DNA of 55,355 nt from Gnetum montanum (Eukaryota > Streptophyta > Gnetopsida > Gnetales > Gnetaceae), in the NCBI GenBank assembly GCA_015680685.1, contig MNCI01003675.1, positions 35,755 to 91,109 of the forward strand, written 5' to 3'. The notes under the pieces are model-generated. The model made no database searches. It saw only the letters and a program-made list of their open reading frames with translations, and was not told the origin of the DNA. Positions 31,892 through 45,379 of this stretch are shown one piece after another. Positions within the stretch are counted from its first letter, which is position 1. Each line of letters begins with the position of its first letter. The position numbers and the translations under genes are program-made.

Positions 31892-32743
31892 TAACGCTAG
31901 AGTAGGTTCACTCCATAATTAATCACCTTCAAGTACATAATCTAGATATTATGTAAAGATAAAAATATTTGCTAAAAAATAAGAAAACTAGCTATCTTCA
32001 ATTAAATTATTAGAAGATTACAATAGGATTCTCAAAACCGATACACAATCAAAAACTATCATCCTCAAATGATATTGCAAAGCATGAAGCTCTACAATCA
32101 TAGAATGGTTGTTCTTAATATAGGATAAAACCAATAAAGAATCTCTCCCATAACCCAAGACTAAGATCTCAACTCACAAGTAAGACACAAGAGAATAGAA
32201 CACACAGAACAACACATCACAAGATCTTGGAGGTGCAATCACCAATTGCACTCACTTAATGTGCTCACACACACACACACACACACACACTCTGGCTCAA
32301 CTCTTCATACACAAGAGCTCTCTCTTTCTCATCTGTATTAACAATGGTGAAATAAAATAATATTTATCACAAACTAGAATACAAGAACCTAGAAACCTTT
32401 CCTTAAATCAACTTAAGGCTCTTGAGATGTTTCCCAAGTTTTCTTACCTTCTTCTCTACTATTTTCATGCTTTTCTATCACATTTTAACTATTTCTTGAA
32501 TTAGGATGGGTGTTTTTGGAAGTTTTCCCATCCATATAGGTCATCTCTAATCTTAGAAAGATGTCTACCCACTTGTAAGGGAAGACATTTGCTATTATTC
32601 CAAGATGTCTCTCTTAGAGGCCAAGACATCTTCAAAACTAGCAAGGCATCTTGCCTGAGATGCCTTCTTCTTAGGTGAGATGTCTTGTTCAAGATGTTTT
32701 AGGTTCTTGGGAGATGTCTCACTTAAGAACAAGGCATCTTGAG
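31892..32743 (-). mobile_element. Presumed 5' LTR of element D
   Basis: Placed between the D primer binding site and the copia RNase H sequence at 32752. It contains a (CA)n run at 32266-32290 and a cluster of 'agacatctt/aagatgtct' words at 32550-32735. No second copy of this LTR is in the window, so both boundaries are inferred. The left end lacks a clear CA terminus on the minus strand. Confidence 0.5.
32266..32290. repeat. (CA)n microsatellite
   Basis: About twelve uninterrupted CA dinucleotides inside the presumed LTR of element D. Confidence 0.95.
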
Positions 32744-32751
32744 CACACAAT

Positions 32752-32890
32752 TCATAAAAAGAACAAGCACATTAACATCAAATATTACTTTATCAAGCAT
32801 GAATTGAAGAGGGGCATAATCAAGCCCACACATATTCAAAGTAGAGATCAATTAGCTAATTTACTAACTAAACCATTTCATGTTTATTGA
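32752..32890 (+). pseudogene. Ty1/copia RNase H C-terminus (fragment)
   Basis: The plus-strand frame ends KHINIKYYFIKHELKRGIIK, then HIQSRDQLANLLTKPF, the diagnostic C-terminal end of copia RNase H (family pattern KHIDI.YHFIRE.V..G.I....I.S..Q.AD..TKPL). The rest of pol is absent: sequence to the left is the presumed D LTR, which cuts the domain. The final Asp of the usual QLAD is Asn here. It is followed by a short 3' untranslated part, a polypurine tract and an LTR. Confidence 0.85.
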
Positions 32891-32990
32891 ATTGACTATC
32901 CTTTGAACATGATTAACATGTGTAAAGCAACATGATGAGAGGGAAAATCCTTAAGTTTCTAATTTAGCTATCCTCAAGCCAATTTCAACA

Positions 32991-33003
32991 CTAAAGGAGG
33001 AAA
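32991..33003 (+). other. Polypurine tract of the copia element
   Basis: CTAAAGGAGGAAA directly before TGTTAAG, the usual primer site for plus-strand synthesis at the edge of a copia 3' LTR. Confidence 0.8.
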
Positions 33004-33568
33004 TGTTAAGTATTGTGTAGTGTAGAAATTTTTTTCTCCTACTTTCAACAATTTTTTTTCCAAAAAGTTATTTGGGTTAGCAACTTTTTTAATTATGAAA
33101 ATTTTTTTATGTAAGTTTTTTTAAATAAATTCTTTTTTTCTAGTAGTTAATGATTAGTTACAATGAGTTTAACTCCTAGTTGAGTTTGTTTTTCCTTTCC
33201 TTATAGAAGAAGTTAGAAGAGATAACTTATTATGCTTAGAGCCTGGTGTAATGATTTTTCTAAAATAATGGAAGAAGTTAAAGTTCTCATATTTCTTAAG
33301 TTATTTCTAGTCTTATTTTTTCATAATAAATTTCCCAATGATTTGACTTCATAGTTCAATTTCTCAATTATTTCATAGTACATTTCACATGATCTCACGA
33401 GATTTTATAATATCATAAGTATTTCTCAATTTTACACATTGCATAAGAAATATTTAAAGATTTAATTACAAGTTATTACAGCATTGAGCTCCCCTCTATG
33501 ATAGGATGTGATATATAGAAAAGTACAAGACCATTAACCATAAAGCTTTCATTCCTTCTCACCACTCA
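33004..33568 (+). mobile_element. Copia 3' LTR (right end inferred)
   Basis: Begins TGTTAAGTATTGTG straight after the polypurine tract. It is AT-rich, with several poly-T runs. A TATA-like 'gatatatag' is at about 33510. The right end is placed at CACTCA (33568) because the tandem array starts immediately after it. No second LTR is available to confirm this. Confidence 0.6.
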
Positions 33569-35612
33569 TTTTGATAGGCTATTTCTATAGAAGAAGTTTT
33601 TAAACTATGAAGGATCCTGGTGTTGTAATAGATTTAGTTTTGATGTTCAAACTTTTTGATCTTTAGACTGTTAGCCTATCCTTATACTTGCAAATGTAAG
33701 GATTGTCATTTTTTATTTTTAACATGCATCCACTATTTTTTTCATAAAGGCCAATGTTCTTCCTATAAATTATCTACTACCATCCTGATTTTTGACATGC
33801 ATCCATTATCAAAGGCACACTGATAAGGTGTGAAATTCCATTAAAGCACTTTGTGCTACTTCCATTGTATGTCATTTTTGCCTTATTTGTGGTTTATGTT
33901 TAGCATCTTATTCCATGTTTTTTTTGTTTTTTTTTGTTTTTTCCACTTTTTATTCAATCTCTAACAACTCTCTTTAGCTACTGCATGTGATTTACATAAA
34001 ATTTTTAACCTATAAAAATTCTTCTCTCCTCATGGTTGTTGGCTGAAGATGAAGTTTAGAACCTTTTAGGTTTTGGACTCCATGCTTGATTAAGGTTTTC
34101 TTGTTTGACACTCATGGATTTGTTTAAGTTCTAGATTTAAGACTAGAAGTGATAATTCTATCATCATTACTATTTCTCCAGCTACTTTTGTTAGACAATT
34201 TAGCTTTAACTTCATCAAAATGACACAATTCATTAAGGTTCAAATTTTTATGGACTAAATTGTGTGTGTCCAAGTTATGACAAAGGACATCCAGTTAATC
34301 AAATGGTGCTATGCAAAGTTTCTGCTTCACATGAAACTACTCTCCTCTAGGTTATTTCTATTGGAGAAATTTTTAAACTACAGAGGTTCTTGATGTTATA
34401 ATAGATTTAGTTTTGATGTTCAAGCTTTGTGATCTTTAATTTTTGTACCTACCCTCACACTTGCAAATGTAAGTGTTCTCATTTTTTTCTTTTTAATATG
34501 CACTCACTATTTTTTCATAAAGGGTCATCTTTTTCTTATAGATTTTTTGCTACCATCCCTATCTTTTGCATGCATCCAGCATCAAAGGCACACTGATGAG
34601 TGGTTAAACTCCTTGAAAGTGCTTTATGTTGCTTCCAATGTCTATATATTTTTTCTCATTTACAATTCATGTTTTGCAAATTCTTCCATGTTTTAAAGTT
34701 TCATTGCTTCTTTTTTTTTTTGCATATTGTTCTATTTCCACCAATTCTCTTTAGCTACTACATGTAATCCAAAAAAAATTTAACCTATAAAACTTTCTCT
34801 CTTTTTGAGGCCATTGGCTCAAGATGAAGTCTAGAAACTTTTTGGTTCTAGCCTTCATGTTTGATTAAGGAATTCTTGTTGGTTACTCACGAGTTTGTTT
34901 AAGTTCTAGATTTAGGAGTAGCAGTTATAATTCTACCATTATTATTGTTTCTCCCATTGCTTCTACTAATTGATCTATCTCTAGCTTCATTGAAATGACA
35001 TAGTTCATTAATGTTTAGACTATTCTAGGATAAATTATGTTTACTCAAGCTATGATGGGGAACATTTAGTTCATTGAATGGTGCTACCCAAAGTTTCTAC
35101 TTCACATGAAGTTACTCTCCTCTAGGTTGTTTTTATTAGAGAAATCTTGAAGTTGTGAAGATTCATATTGTTGTAGAAAATTCAATTTTAATGCTCAAAC
35201 TTTCTAATCTTTAAACTATTGGGTGGTCGTCAACTTACAAATGTTAGGATTGCCATTTTTTTCAAACATGTACCCATGGTTGTTTTCATAAAAGATCATG
35301 TTCTTCCTATAAATTATTTGTTGCCTTATTTATTGTGGCATGCATCCAGCATCAAAGACACTTTGATGAGGCGTGAAATTCCCTAAAAGTACTTTATGTT
35401 GCTTTTGATGTTTGTTATTTTTTCTTCATTTGTAATTCGTGTTTAGTAGCTTCTTCTATATTTTCCAGTTTCTTTGCTATTTTTGTATTTTTTGGGATCT
35501 CTACCAACTTTCTTTACCTACTACATGTAATTCACATAAAAGTTTTAACTTATAAAACTTCTTCTTTCTTCACAGTTTCTAGCTCAAGATGGAGTCTAGA
35601 AGCTTTCGAGTT

Positions 35613-35834
35613 CTAGACTCTGTGATTGGCTAAGCTCTTCTTATTCAGCATCCATGAATTTACTTGAGTTTTAGATTTAAGAATAGGAGTGATAATTTTG
35701 CTGTAATTGTAGTTTATTTGATTGATTTTGCTAGTTGATCTAGTTCTAACTTTGTTAGAGTGATAGAGTTCATCAACGTTTAGACTCTTGTGGACTAAAC
35801 TATGTGCATCCAAGTCATGATGGAGAACATGCAA
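35613..35834 (-). pseudogene. Repeat-borne reading frame, unit 3 copy
   Basis: A 73-codon minus-strand frame with the pattern LDAHSLVHKSLNVDEL, then KVRTRS and IITPILKSKTQ. Homologous segments lie at 36372-36578 and 43643-43897 and, with stops, in most other units (for example about 34140-34330). No known domain is recognised. Because the frame is open in only a few units, it is treated as an eroded coding segment or a chance frame in a repeat. Confidence 0.35.
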
Positions 35835-36371
35835 TTGATCAAATGGTACTATGTAAAGTTTCTACTTCACATGAAGTTGCTCTTCTCTAGACTATTTCTG
35901 TTCTAGAAATTTTTAAATTGTGGAGGTTCTTGATATTATAGTAGATTTAGTTATAATGTTCAAACTTTATAGTCTTCAAACTGTTGCCCTGTCCTTAGTC
36001 TTACAAATGTAAGCATTACCATTTTTTTTGACATGAGTCCACTAATTTTTTTTATAAAGGATCATGTTCTTCTTATAAATTTTTTATTGTCATCCTTGTT
36101 TTTGACATATATCTAGTATCAAAGGCATTCTAATGAGGGGTGAAATTTCCTAAAAGCACTTCATGCTACTTTTGATGTCTATCATTTTTACATCATTTTC
36201 AGTTCATGTTTAGCAACTTCTTCCATATTTTGTAGTTTCTTCTTTTTTTTCTATATTTTATTTGGTATCTGCTAACTCTCTTTAGTTGCTACATGTGATT
36301 CACATAAAATTTTAACCTATAAAAATTTTCTCTCTTGATGATTGCTAGATGCAAAGGTAGTCTAAAACCTT

Positions 36372-36578
36372 TTAGGTGTTGGAATCCGTGCTTAAGTAAG
36401 GTATTCTTCTTGGGCACTCACGAGTTTGATTACATTCTAGATCTAAGAGTAAAGTAATAATTTTGTCATCACTATTGTTTCTTTCACTATTTTTGCTAGC
36501 CAATCTAGCTCTGGCTTTATTGAAAGAACATAGTTCATTAATGTTTAAACTCTTGTACACTAAATTGCATATGCCCAA
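36372..36578 (-). pseudogene. Repeat-borne reading frame, unit 4 copy
   Basis: A 68-codon minus-strand frame sharing LVYKSLNINELCSFNKARAR and NNSDDKIIT with the other units. It lies 744-759 bases from the 35613 copy, in step with the array period. The function is not recognised. Confidence 0.35.
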
Positions 36579-39500
36579 CTTATGATAGAGAACATGTTAT
36601 TGACCGAATAATGCTAAGGAAAGTTTTTGATTCACATGAAGCTACTCCTCTTTAGGCTGTTTTGGTTGGAATGATTTTTAAACTATGGATATTTCTAATG
36701 TTGCAATAGATTCAGTTTTAATGTTTAGAATTTTTAATCTTTAGATTGTTGGCCTACTGTCACAATTGTAAATGTAAGGCTTGCTAATTTTTTCTTTATA
36801 AATGTAAGTTTCTTGATCATGTTCTTCCTATAAATTATTTGCTATCATTCCTATTTTTGGCATTCATCCAGCATCATAGGCACATTGATGAGGTGTGACA
36901 TTCTATGAAAGCACTTCATGCTACTTCTAATGTGTCATTTTTTTCTTCTTTGCAATTCATGTTTAGTAGTTTATTTGCTTTTTCTGCATTTTGTTCGGTC
37001 TCTACTAGCACTCTTCATTTATTGTATGAAATTTGCATAAAAATTTAACCAATAAGACTTCTTCTCTCTTTGTAGTTGTTGGCTTAGAAACAAAGTTAAG
37101 AACCTTTTAGGTTCTAGACTCTAAGCTCTATTAAGATCTTCTTGTTAGTCACTCATGAGTTTGTTTTTGTTTTAAATCTAAGAGCAGGAATGATAATTCT
37201 ACCATTGCTCTTCTTTCTTCCATTCATTCTACTTGCTAATGTAGCTCTAGCTTCATTGAAATGACATAGCTCATCAATGTTTAGAGTCTTCCGGACTAAA
37301 TTGGGTGTGGTCAAGTTATGATGGAGAATATATAGTTGACCGACTAGTTCTACATAAAGTTTCTACTTCAAATGAAGTTGCTCTTCTCAAGGCTATTTCT
37401 ATTGGAAAAATTTTAAAATTATTTAGGTTTTTAATATTGTAGTAGATTTAGTTTTGATATTTAGACTTTCTAATCTTTAAACTATTAGCCGATCCTCATA
37501 CTTGCAAATTGAGAATTACCATTTTTTTTCTTTTAATATGTGCTCATTTCTTTTCAAAAGGGTAATGTTCTTCCTATAAATTGTTTGTTGCCATTGCTAT
37601 TTTTAGCATGCATGTAGCATTAAAGGCACATTGATGAGAAGTGAAATTCTGTGAAAGGTCTTCATGCTACTTTTAATATCTATCATTTTTACCTCATTTA
37701 TAGTTCATGTTTAATAACTTCCTCTATGTTTTATATTTTTTTTGCTTTTTCTAAATTTTATTCGATATCTACCAACTCTCTTTAACTGTTGCATGCAATC
37801 TACATAAAATTTTTAATTTATAAAATTTCTTCTTTCTTCATAGTTGCTAGCTTAATATGGAGTTTAAAACCTTTTAGATTTTGGACTCCATGCTTAATTA
37901 AGGTCTTCTTGTTGGGCACTCATGAGTTTGCTTAAGTTTTAGACTTAAGAGTAGAAGTGATAATTCTTCTATCCCTATTGTTTCTTTAGCTACTTCTTCT
38001 AGTCAATCTAGCTCTAACTTTATCAAAACAATAGAGTTCATCAATGCTTAGACTCTTGTGGACTAAACTGCATGCACTTGAGTCATGATGAAGAACATCT
38101 AGTTGACTGAATGGTGCTATATAAAGTTTTTTCTTACATGAAGTTGCTTTCCTCAAGATTGTTTTTGTTGTAGAGACTTTTGAATTATGAAGATTTATGA
38201 TGTTGCAAAAAATTTAGTCTTGATGTTTAGACTTTTTGATCTTCAAACTATTGGCCCATCCTCATACTTGCAAATGTGAGAGTTTTTCTTTTTTCTTCTC
38301 CAACATGTGTACCATGTTATTTCTATAAATTATTTGTTGCCATTCCTATTTTTAGCATGCATCTGGCATCATAGGCATGTTGATGAGAGGTAAAATTTGT
38401 TTAAAAGGCTTCATGCTACTTCTCATTTTTGTCATTTTTCCTCATTTATAATTATTCATGTTTCATAACTTTCTCCATGTTTTGTAGTTTTTTGCTTTTT
38501 ATGCATTTTTTTTCTATCTCTACTCTCTTTAGCTACTACATGCAATTTGCATAAAATTTTTAACCTATAAAAGTTATTCTTTCTTCATAGTTATTGGCTT
38601 AAGAAGAAGGTTAAAACCTTTCATATTCTAGACTCCATACTTAATTAAGGTCTTCTTGGTAGACACTCATGAGTTTGCTTAAGTTTTAGATTTAAGAGTA
38701 GGAGTGATAATTCTTCTATTAGTATTGTTTCTTCAGATACTTCTTCTAGCTGATCTAGCTTAACTTCATTAGAACAACAAAGTTAATGAATGTTCAAACT
38801 CTTGTGGACTAAACTATATGCACCCAAGTCATGATGAAAAACATCTAGTTGATTAGATGGTGCTATGAAAATTTTTTTCTTTACATGAAGCTACTCTCCT
38901 TCAAATTATTTTTATTGAAGATATTTTTGAGCTATGAAGGTTCTGGATGTTGCAATAACTTCAGTTCTAATGTTTAGACTTTCTGATCTTCAAACTATTG
39001 GCTTGTCTCATATTTGCAAATGTGAGTTTTTTTTTTCTTTCCAACACGTGCTCACTATTTTTTTTAGAACGGGTTATGTTCTTCCTATAAATTATCTACT
39101 ACCATTCGTATTTTTAGCATGCATCTAGCATCAAAGGCATGCTGATGAGGGGTGAAATTTCCTAAAAGGGCTCCATGCTACTTCTAATGTCTAGTATTTT
39201 TCTTATTTACAATTTATGTTTTGTATTTTCCTCCATGTTTTACAGTTTTTTTTTTCATTTTGTTTAGTCTTTACTAACTCTCTTTAGCTATGCATGCAAT
39301 CCACATAAAATTTTATAAAATTTCTTCTCTCTTTGTGAGTGCTAATTTAACATGGAGTCTAGAACCTTTTAGGTTTTGGACTTTGTACTTAATTAAGGTC
39401 TTTTTATTGAACACTAATGAGATTTCTTAAGTTTTAGATTTAAGAGTATGAGTAATAATTCTTCTATCATTATTGTTTCTTTAGCTACTTCTTCCAACTA

Positions 39501-42500
39501 ATTTAGCTCTAACTTCATTGGAAGGATAGAGTTCATCAATGTTCAAACTCTTGTGGACTAAACTATATGCAACCAAGTCATATCAAAGAACATCTAGTTG
39601 ACCAAATGGTGCTATATAAATTTTTTACTTTACATGAAGCTACTCTCCTCTAGATTATTTCTATTATAGAGATTTTTGAACTGTGGATGTTTTTGATAAT
39701 GCAGTAAATTTAGTTTTGATGTTTAGACATTCTGATCTTCAAACTATTAGTTTGTCCTCATGCTTACAAATGTGAGAGTTTTCCTTTTCTTCTTTCCAAC
39801 ATGTATTCACTATTTTTGTTAGAAAGGGCCATGTTCTTCCTATAAATTATTTGCTACCATCCCTATTTTTGGCATGCATCTAGCATCAAAGACACACTAA
39901 TGAGAGGTGAAGTTTCTTGAAAGGGCTTTATGTTGCTTTTGATGTATGTCATTTTTACCTCATTTACAGTTCATGTTTCATAGCTTCTTGCATATTTTAC
40001 AATTTCTTTGCTTTTTCTACATTTTGTTTAGTCTCTACCAACTCTCTTCAATTGTTGCATGTAATCTGCATAAAATTTTTAACCTATAAAATTTACTTTC
40101 TTTACAATTTCTAACTCAAGATGAAGTCTAGACTTTGTGCTCGATCAAGGTCTTCTTGTTAGGCACTCACCAGTTTGTTTGAGTTTTAGATATAAGAGTA
40201 GAAGTGATAATTCTACCATAACTATTATTTCTTTGGTTTCTTCAACTAGTCGATCTAGATCTAACTTTATTAGAACAACATAATTCATCAACATTTAGAC
40301 TCTCTTGGACTAAACTGTGTACACCCAAGTTATGAGAGAGAACATGTAGTTGATCGAATGAAACTATGAAAAGTTTCCATTTCATAGGAAGCTAATCTCC
40401 TCTAGACTATTTCTATTGCAGAAATTTTAAAACTATGAAGGTTTCTAATATTATAGCATATTTAGTTTTGATGTTCAGACTTTCTTATTATCAAATTATT
40501 AGTCTATCCTCATACTTCCAAATGTGAGGGTTGTCCTTTTTTTTTCCAATATGTGATCGTTATTTTTTAGAAAAGGCCACGTTCTTCCTATAAATTATCT
40601 ATTACCATCGTTATTTTTGGCATGCATCTAACATTAAAGGCATGCTCATGATGGGTGAAAATTCTTTGAAAGCACTTTATGCTACTTCCGATGCCTGTTA
40701 GTTTTACCTAATTTATAGTTCATGTTATGCATCTTCATCCATGTTTTCTAGTTTCTTTACTTTTTCTGCAATTTATTTAGTTTCTACCAACTCTTTTTAG
40801 CTACCACAAAATTCACATAAAATTTTTAATTTGTAAAACTTTTTCTCTCATTGCGGTTGCTGCCTCAAGACGTAGTCTAGAAATTTTTAGGTTCTAAACT
40901 TCATGTTTGATTAAGATCTTCTTGTTAGGCATTTATAAGTTTATTTGAGTTTTAGATCTAAGAGTAGGAGTGATAATTCTACTATTACTATTATTTTTTA
41001 AGTTGCTTCTACTAGCTGATCTAGCTCTAACTTTGTCAGAAAGACATAGTTCATCAACATTTTGACTCTTGTGTCTAAGTTATGATAGAGAACATTCTAG
41101 ATTATTTTTCTTGCAAAAAATTTTAAACTATGGAGGTTCTTGATGTTTAAATAGATTCAATTTTGATATTAAGATTTTCTAGTATTCAAAATTTTGGCCT
41201 ACCTTCACACCTTCAAACAGGAGTGTTGTTAATTTTTCTTTCTAACATGCATCCACTGTTTTTTATAAAGGGTCATATTCTTCCTATAAAATTTCTACTA
41301 TCATACCTATTTTTGGCATGAATCAAACATCAAAGATAAGTTAATAAGGGGTGAAATTCCCTAAAAATGCTTTGTGATACTTCTACTATCTATTATTTTT
41401 GTCTCATTTGTAGTTCATGATTAGTAGCTTTTTCTAGGTTTTGTAGTTTGTTTACTTTTTTTGCATTTTGTCTGGTCTTTACCAAATTTTTTTAGTTGTT
41501 GAATGTGATCCACATAAAATTTTTAACTTATGAAACTTCTTCTCTCTTTACAATTGCTAACTTAAGATGGAGCTCAATTAAGATCCTCGTGTTGGACACT
41601 CATGAGTTTGTTTGAGTTCTAGATCTAAGAGCAGTAGTGACAATTGTATCATCATAGTTGTTTCTCCCTCTTCTTCTACTAGTAAACTAGCTAGCTTTGT
41701 TAGAACAATAAAGTTCATTACCTTTCAAATTCCTTTGTACTAAATTTTGTATGCCTAAATTATGATAGAGAACATTATATTGATTAAATGATGCTGTGAA
41801 AAGTTTCTCCTTCCCATTAAATTTCTTCCTCCAAGTTGTTTCTATTGGAGCAATTTTGAAACTGCAGAGGTTCTTGATGTTGTAGCATATTCAATTTTGA
41901 TGTTCATACTTTCTAATCTTAAACCATAGGCCCATCCTCCTACTTGTAAATGTATGGATTGCCCTTTTTTTCTTTCAATCAAGTGCTTACTATTTTTTAG
42001 AAAGGATCATGTTCTTCCAATAAATTATTTGTTGTCATTTCTATTTTTGATATGCATCTAGCATCAAAGGCATGTTGATAAGGGGTGAAATTCCTTGAAA
42101 GCGCTTCGTGCTACTCTCAATGTCTATCATTTTTACCTTATTTGCAGTTCATGTTTAGTAGCTTCTTTCATGTTTTATACTTTCTTTACATTTTCTATAT
42201 TTTTTTGTCTTTACCAACTTTTCTTAGCTATTGCATGCAATCTACATAAACATTGTAACTTATAAATTTTTTTTTACTTCATGGTTGCTAGTTCAAGATG
42301 GAGTCTATAACCTTTTAGGTTTTGGACTTTGTGCTCGATTAAGGTCTTATTTTTGGGCACTCACAAGTTATTATTTCTTCAACTTCTTCTACTAGCCAAT
42401 CTAGCTTTAACTTTATTGGAATGACATAGTTCATCAACATTTAGACTCTACTAGACTAAACTGTGTACATCCAAGTCATGACGAAGAGCATCCAGTTGAT

Positions 42501-43642
42501 TGAATTGTGTTACACATAGTTTCTAGTACACATGAAGCTACTCTCCTCTAGACTATTTCTATTATACAAAATTTTAAACCATGGAGGTTCCTAATATTTC
42601 AATAGATTTATTTTTTATGTTTAGACTTTCTAGTCTTCAAACTTTTGTTGTTGACTTTTTTTTTTTCTTTTCAACATGTGCCCACTATTTTTTTTTTAAC
42701 AAGTCATGTTCTTTCTTTAAATTGCTTGCTACCATCCCTATTTTTAGCATGCTTCTAGCATCAAAGGCATGTTGATGAGGGGTGAAATTCTCTTAAAGTG
42801 CTTCATGCTACTTCTGATGTCTATCATTTTTACCTCATTTGTAGTTCATGTTTAGGAGCTTCTTTCATGTCTTTCATTTTCTTTGTTTTTTCTACATTTT
42901 AATTAGTCTTTATCAACTCTCATTAGCTAATGTATAAAATTTTTAACTTATAAAAGTTCTTCTCTCTTTGTAATTATTAGCTAAAGATTAAATCTAGAAT
43001 CTTTCAGGTTTTGGACTTTGTGCTTAATTAAGGTCTTCTTGTTTAGCACTTATGAATTTGTTTGACATCTAGATCTAAGAGTAGGAGTGATAATTCTACC
43101 ATTACTGCTATTTTCTTGCTTCTTTTACTAGTTGATTTGGCTTTAGTTTCATCAAAACGATAAAGTTCATTAACGTTTAGACTCTTTTGAACTCAACTGT
43201 ATATGCTCAAGTCATAATGGAGAACATCCAATTGATCGAATGGTACTACATAAAGTTTTTACTTCATATAAAGTTGTTTTCGTCTAGGCTATTTTTGCTT
43301 GAGAAATTTTTAAACTATGAAAATCCCTGATATTGCAACATCTTCAAACTATTGGTTCACTCTCACACTTACAAATGTAATGGTCGCTATTATTCTCTTT
43401 CCAATATGCATGCATTATTTTTATAAAGGCCATGCATTTTCTATAAATCATCTTCTGTCAATTTTGTTTTTGGCATGTATCCAACATCAAAGGCATACTA
43501 ATAAAAGATAAAATTCTTTTAAAGTACTTCGTGCTACTTTTGATGTCTATTATTTTTGCCTCATTTGTAGTTCATGTTCAACACCTTCTTTCATGTTTTG
43601 TAGTTCTTTTTTTTTCTTTTCATGCATTTTGTTTGGTCTTTG

Positions 43643-43897
43643 TTAATTCCTTTTACCTATTGTAAGCAATCTACATAAATTTTTTTTGTGATTGCTAGCT
43701 GAAGATGGAGTCTCAAGCCTTCTAGGTTTTGGACTCTGTGCTTGATTAAGGTCTACTTGTTGGGCACACAAATTTGTTTGAGTTCTAGATCTAAGTCTAG
43801 AAGTGATAATTCTATCATTACTATTGTTTCTTGTGCTACTTGTCCTAGTTAATCTAGCTCTAGCTTTATCAAAATGACACACTTCATCAATACTCAA
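43643..43897 (-). pseudogene. Repeat-borne reading frame, unit 14 copy (longest)
   Basis: An 84-codon minus-strand frame, the longest in the array: MSIDEVCHFDKARARL, then NNSNDRIITSRLRSRTQTN, then a basic, serine/proline-rich tail. The block 'IDELCHFDKARARL ... NNSNDRIIT' is the part best kept between units. No signal peptide, membrane segment or known motif is visible. Confidence 0.4.
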
Positions 43898-44357
43898 ACT
43901 CTTCTAGACTAAATTGTACTTGTTTAGGTAATGATAGAGAACATCCAATTGATCAAATGGTGTTATGCAAAGTTTTTATACCATATGAGTTTGCTCTCCT
44001 ATAGGCTATTTTTATTAAAGAAATTTTTAAATTGTGAAGGTTTTGAATGTTGTAGTAGATTTAGTTTTAATGTTTAGACTTTCAAGTCTTCATATTGTTG
44101 GCCCATCCTCATACTTAGAAATGTGAGGGTTTTTGGCATGCATCCAACATCAAAGGCATGTTGATGAGGGGTGAAATTTCCTGAAAGTTCTTTGTGCTTC
44201 TTCTGATATGTGTAATTTTTACCTCATTTGTAGTTCATGTTTAGCAGCTTTTTCTATGTATTGTAATTTTTTTTTGTATTTTGTTCAATCTTTGCCAACT
44301 CTCTTTAGTTGCTCCATGCAATTTGCATAAAATTTATAACCTATAAAACTTCTTCTT

Positions 44358-45379
44358 TGTGTGAATTTTACAATTCTAATAACCCTTGCATTTAGGTTTA
44401 ACTCTTTAGCCTTATGATGGAATTTCAACATCTTGATGTCTAATGGATGGAGATTGATCTTGATAATGATTCCTAGGTGAAATTAACCTTGGTACTGGTC
44501 TTGGTGATGTTGGAACTGATCTTGGTGATAATTCCTAGGTGGAAATTGGTTTTGGTTATCGTCTATTGGTAGATATTGATTTTTTTTACAAGGTTGGATC
44601 AAATGATCAATTAATTGCTATGAGGATAATGCTAACTTTACACATGTAACAAATACTAAATGAAGAGGATGATGTATAATACCTATTCAAGGTAGATAAG
44701 ATAGAGATCGATCCCATAAATAATGGGATGCATGATGAGAGAAGATCCCTATAAATAATGGGATTGACAAAAAGCTATTTGGGGAATATTTTTATATCAT
44801 TTTATGTATAAATATGGAATAATGCTAATGGAAATGCGGTGCCTCACTACTTACCCTAGTTTGGTTAGGGGTGTGAATTAACTCCTCATTTCTTATGCAT
44901 TCTTAGTTGATTCATCATGGAGTTTGTTGTTTGATTACTTTAATATGTCTTATTCTATATTCCCTCATATCTCTTAATGCTTTTAATTCATTTTAATTGC
45001 TTAATTAAATCTGCAAAGAAATCCATCTTCCCTTGAACCTATGACCATTTTCCTTCTGAACTATGGAATAATTTCCTAATTTCTTCAATCATATCTTGCA
45101 TAATTTTCCTAAATCCTTGGTTTGATTGACAAAGTTCCTTTTGGATACCTATGATCTCATTAATCTATTGTTGAAGGGCATTCATATGATCATTAGCTCA
45201 AGACTCCATAATTCTCTAATGCACTCTCTGGGATTTGGACATTGATAAGTGGAAGAGATTAGGTAAGGTGATGGTTCCTTGGACTTTGTGGCTCTTTTTA
45301 TGGATTCTGGGGTAGTTAATTGAGTTTCGGAGAGGTTAGAACTACCATAAAAAAATTTTCTTTGCTTAGATCCTTCCAT
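44358..45379 (-). pseudogene. Unrecognised decayed reading region, gag-like composition
   Basis: A minus-strand frame from an ATG at 45379 runs 65 codons (MEGSKQRKFFYGSSNLSETQ start). In the next frame it is followed by a heptad-like stretch (INEIIGIQKELCQSNQGF, then IMQDMIEEIRKL) around 45180-45030. Further left, at 44440-44570, a Gln/Asn/Pro-rich repeat (NQFPPRNYHQDQF) resembles the spacer of some plant gag proteins. No zinc knuckle or capsid motif was found. It could be retroelement gag remnants, but the evidence is only compositional. Confidence 0.3.

Larger units (their letters stand above)
33570..44357. repeat. Large tandem array: 14 full and 1 partial unit of roughly 745 bp
   Basis: The anchor 'ctatttctatt' recurs at 33579, 34352, 35127, 35892, 36657, 37393, 38159, 38906, 39655, 40407, 41102, 41836, 42553, 43289 and 44006, giving unit lengths of 695-775 bp (mean about 745). 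Each unit repeats the same order of landmarks: 'gcaaatgtgagg', 'catgttcttcctataaatta', 'gcatgcatccagcatcaaag', 'cataaaatttttaacctata', 'ggtcttcttgttgggcac', 'agtgataattct', and 'gactcttgtggactaaac'. The last unit stops after about 350 bp at 44357. Units are well diverged. On the minus strand, a stretch between 'cataattc' and 'agtgataatt' encodes a similar peptide in many units (see the 43643-43897 entry). Confidence 0.95.
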
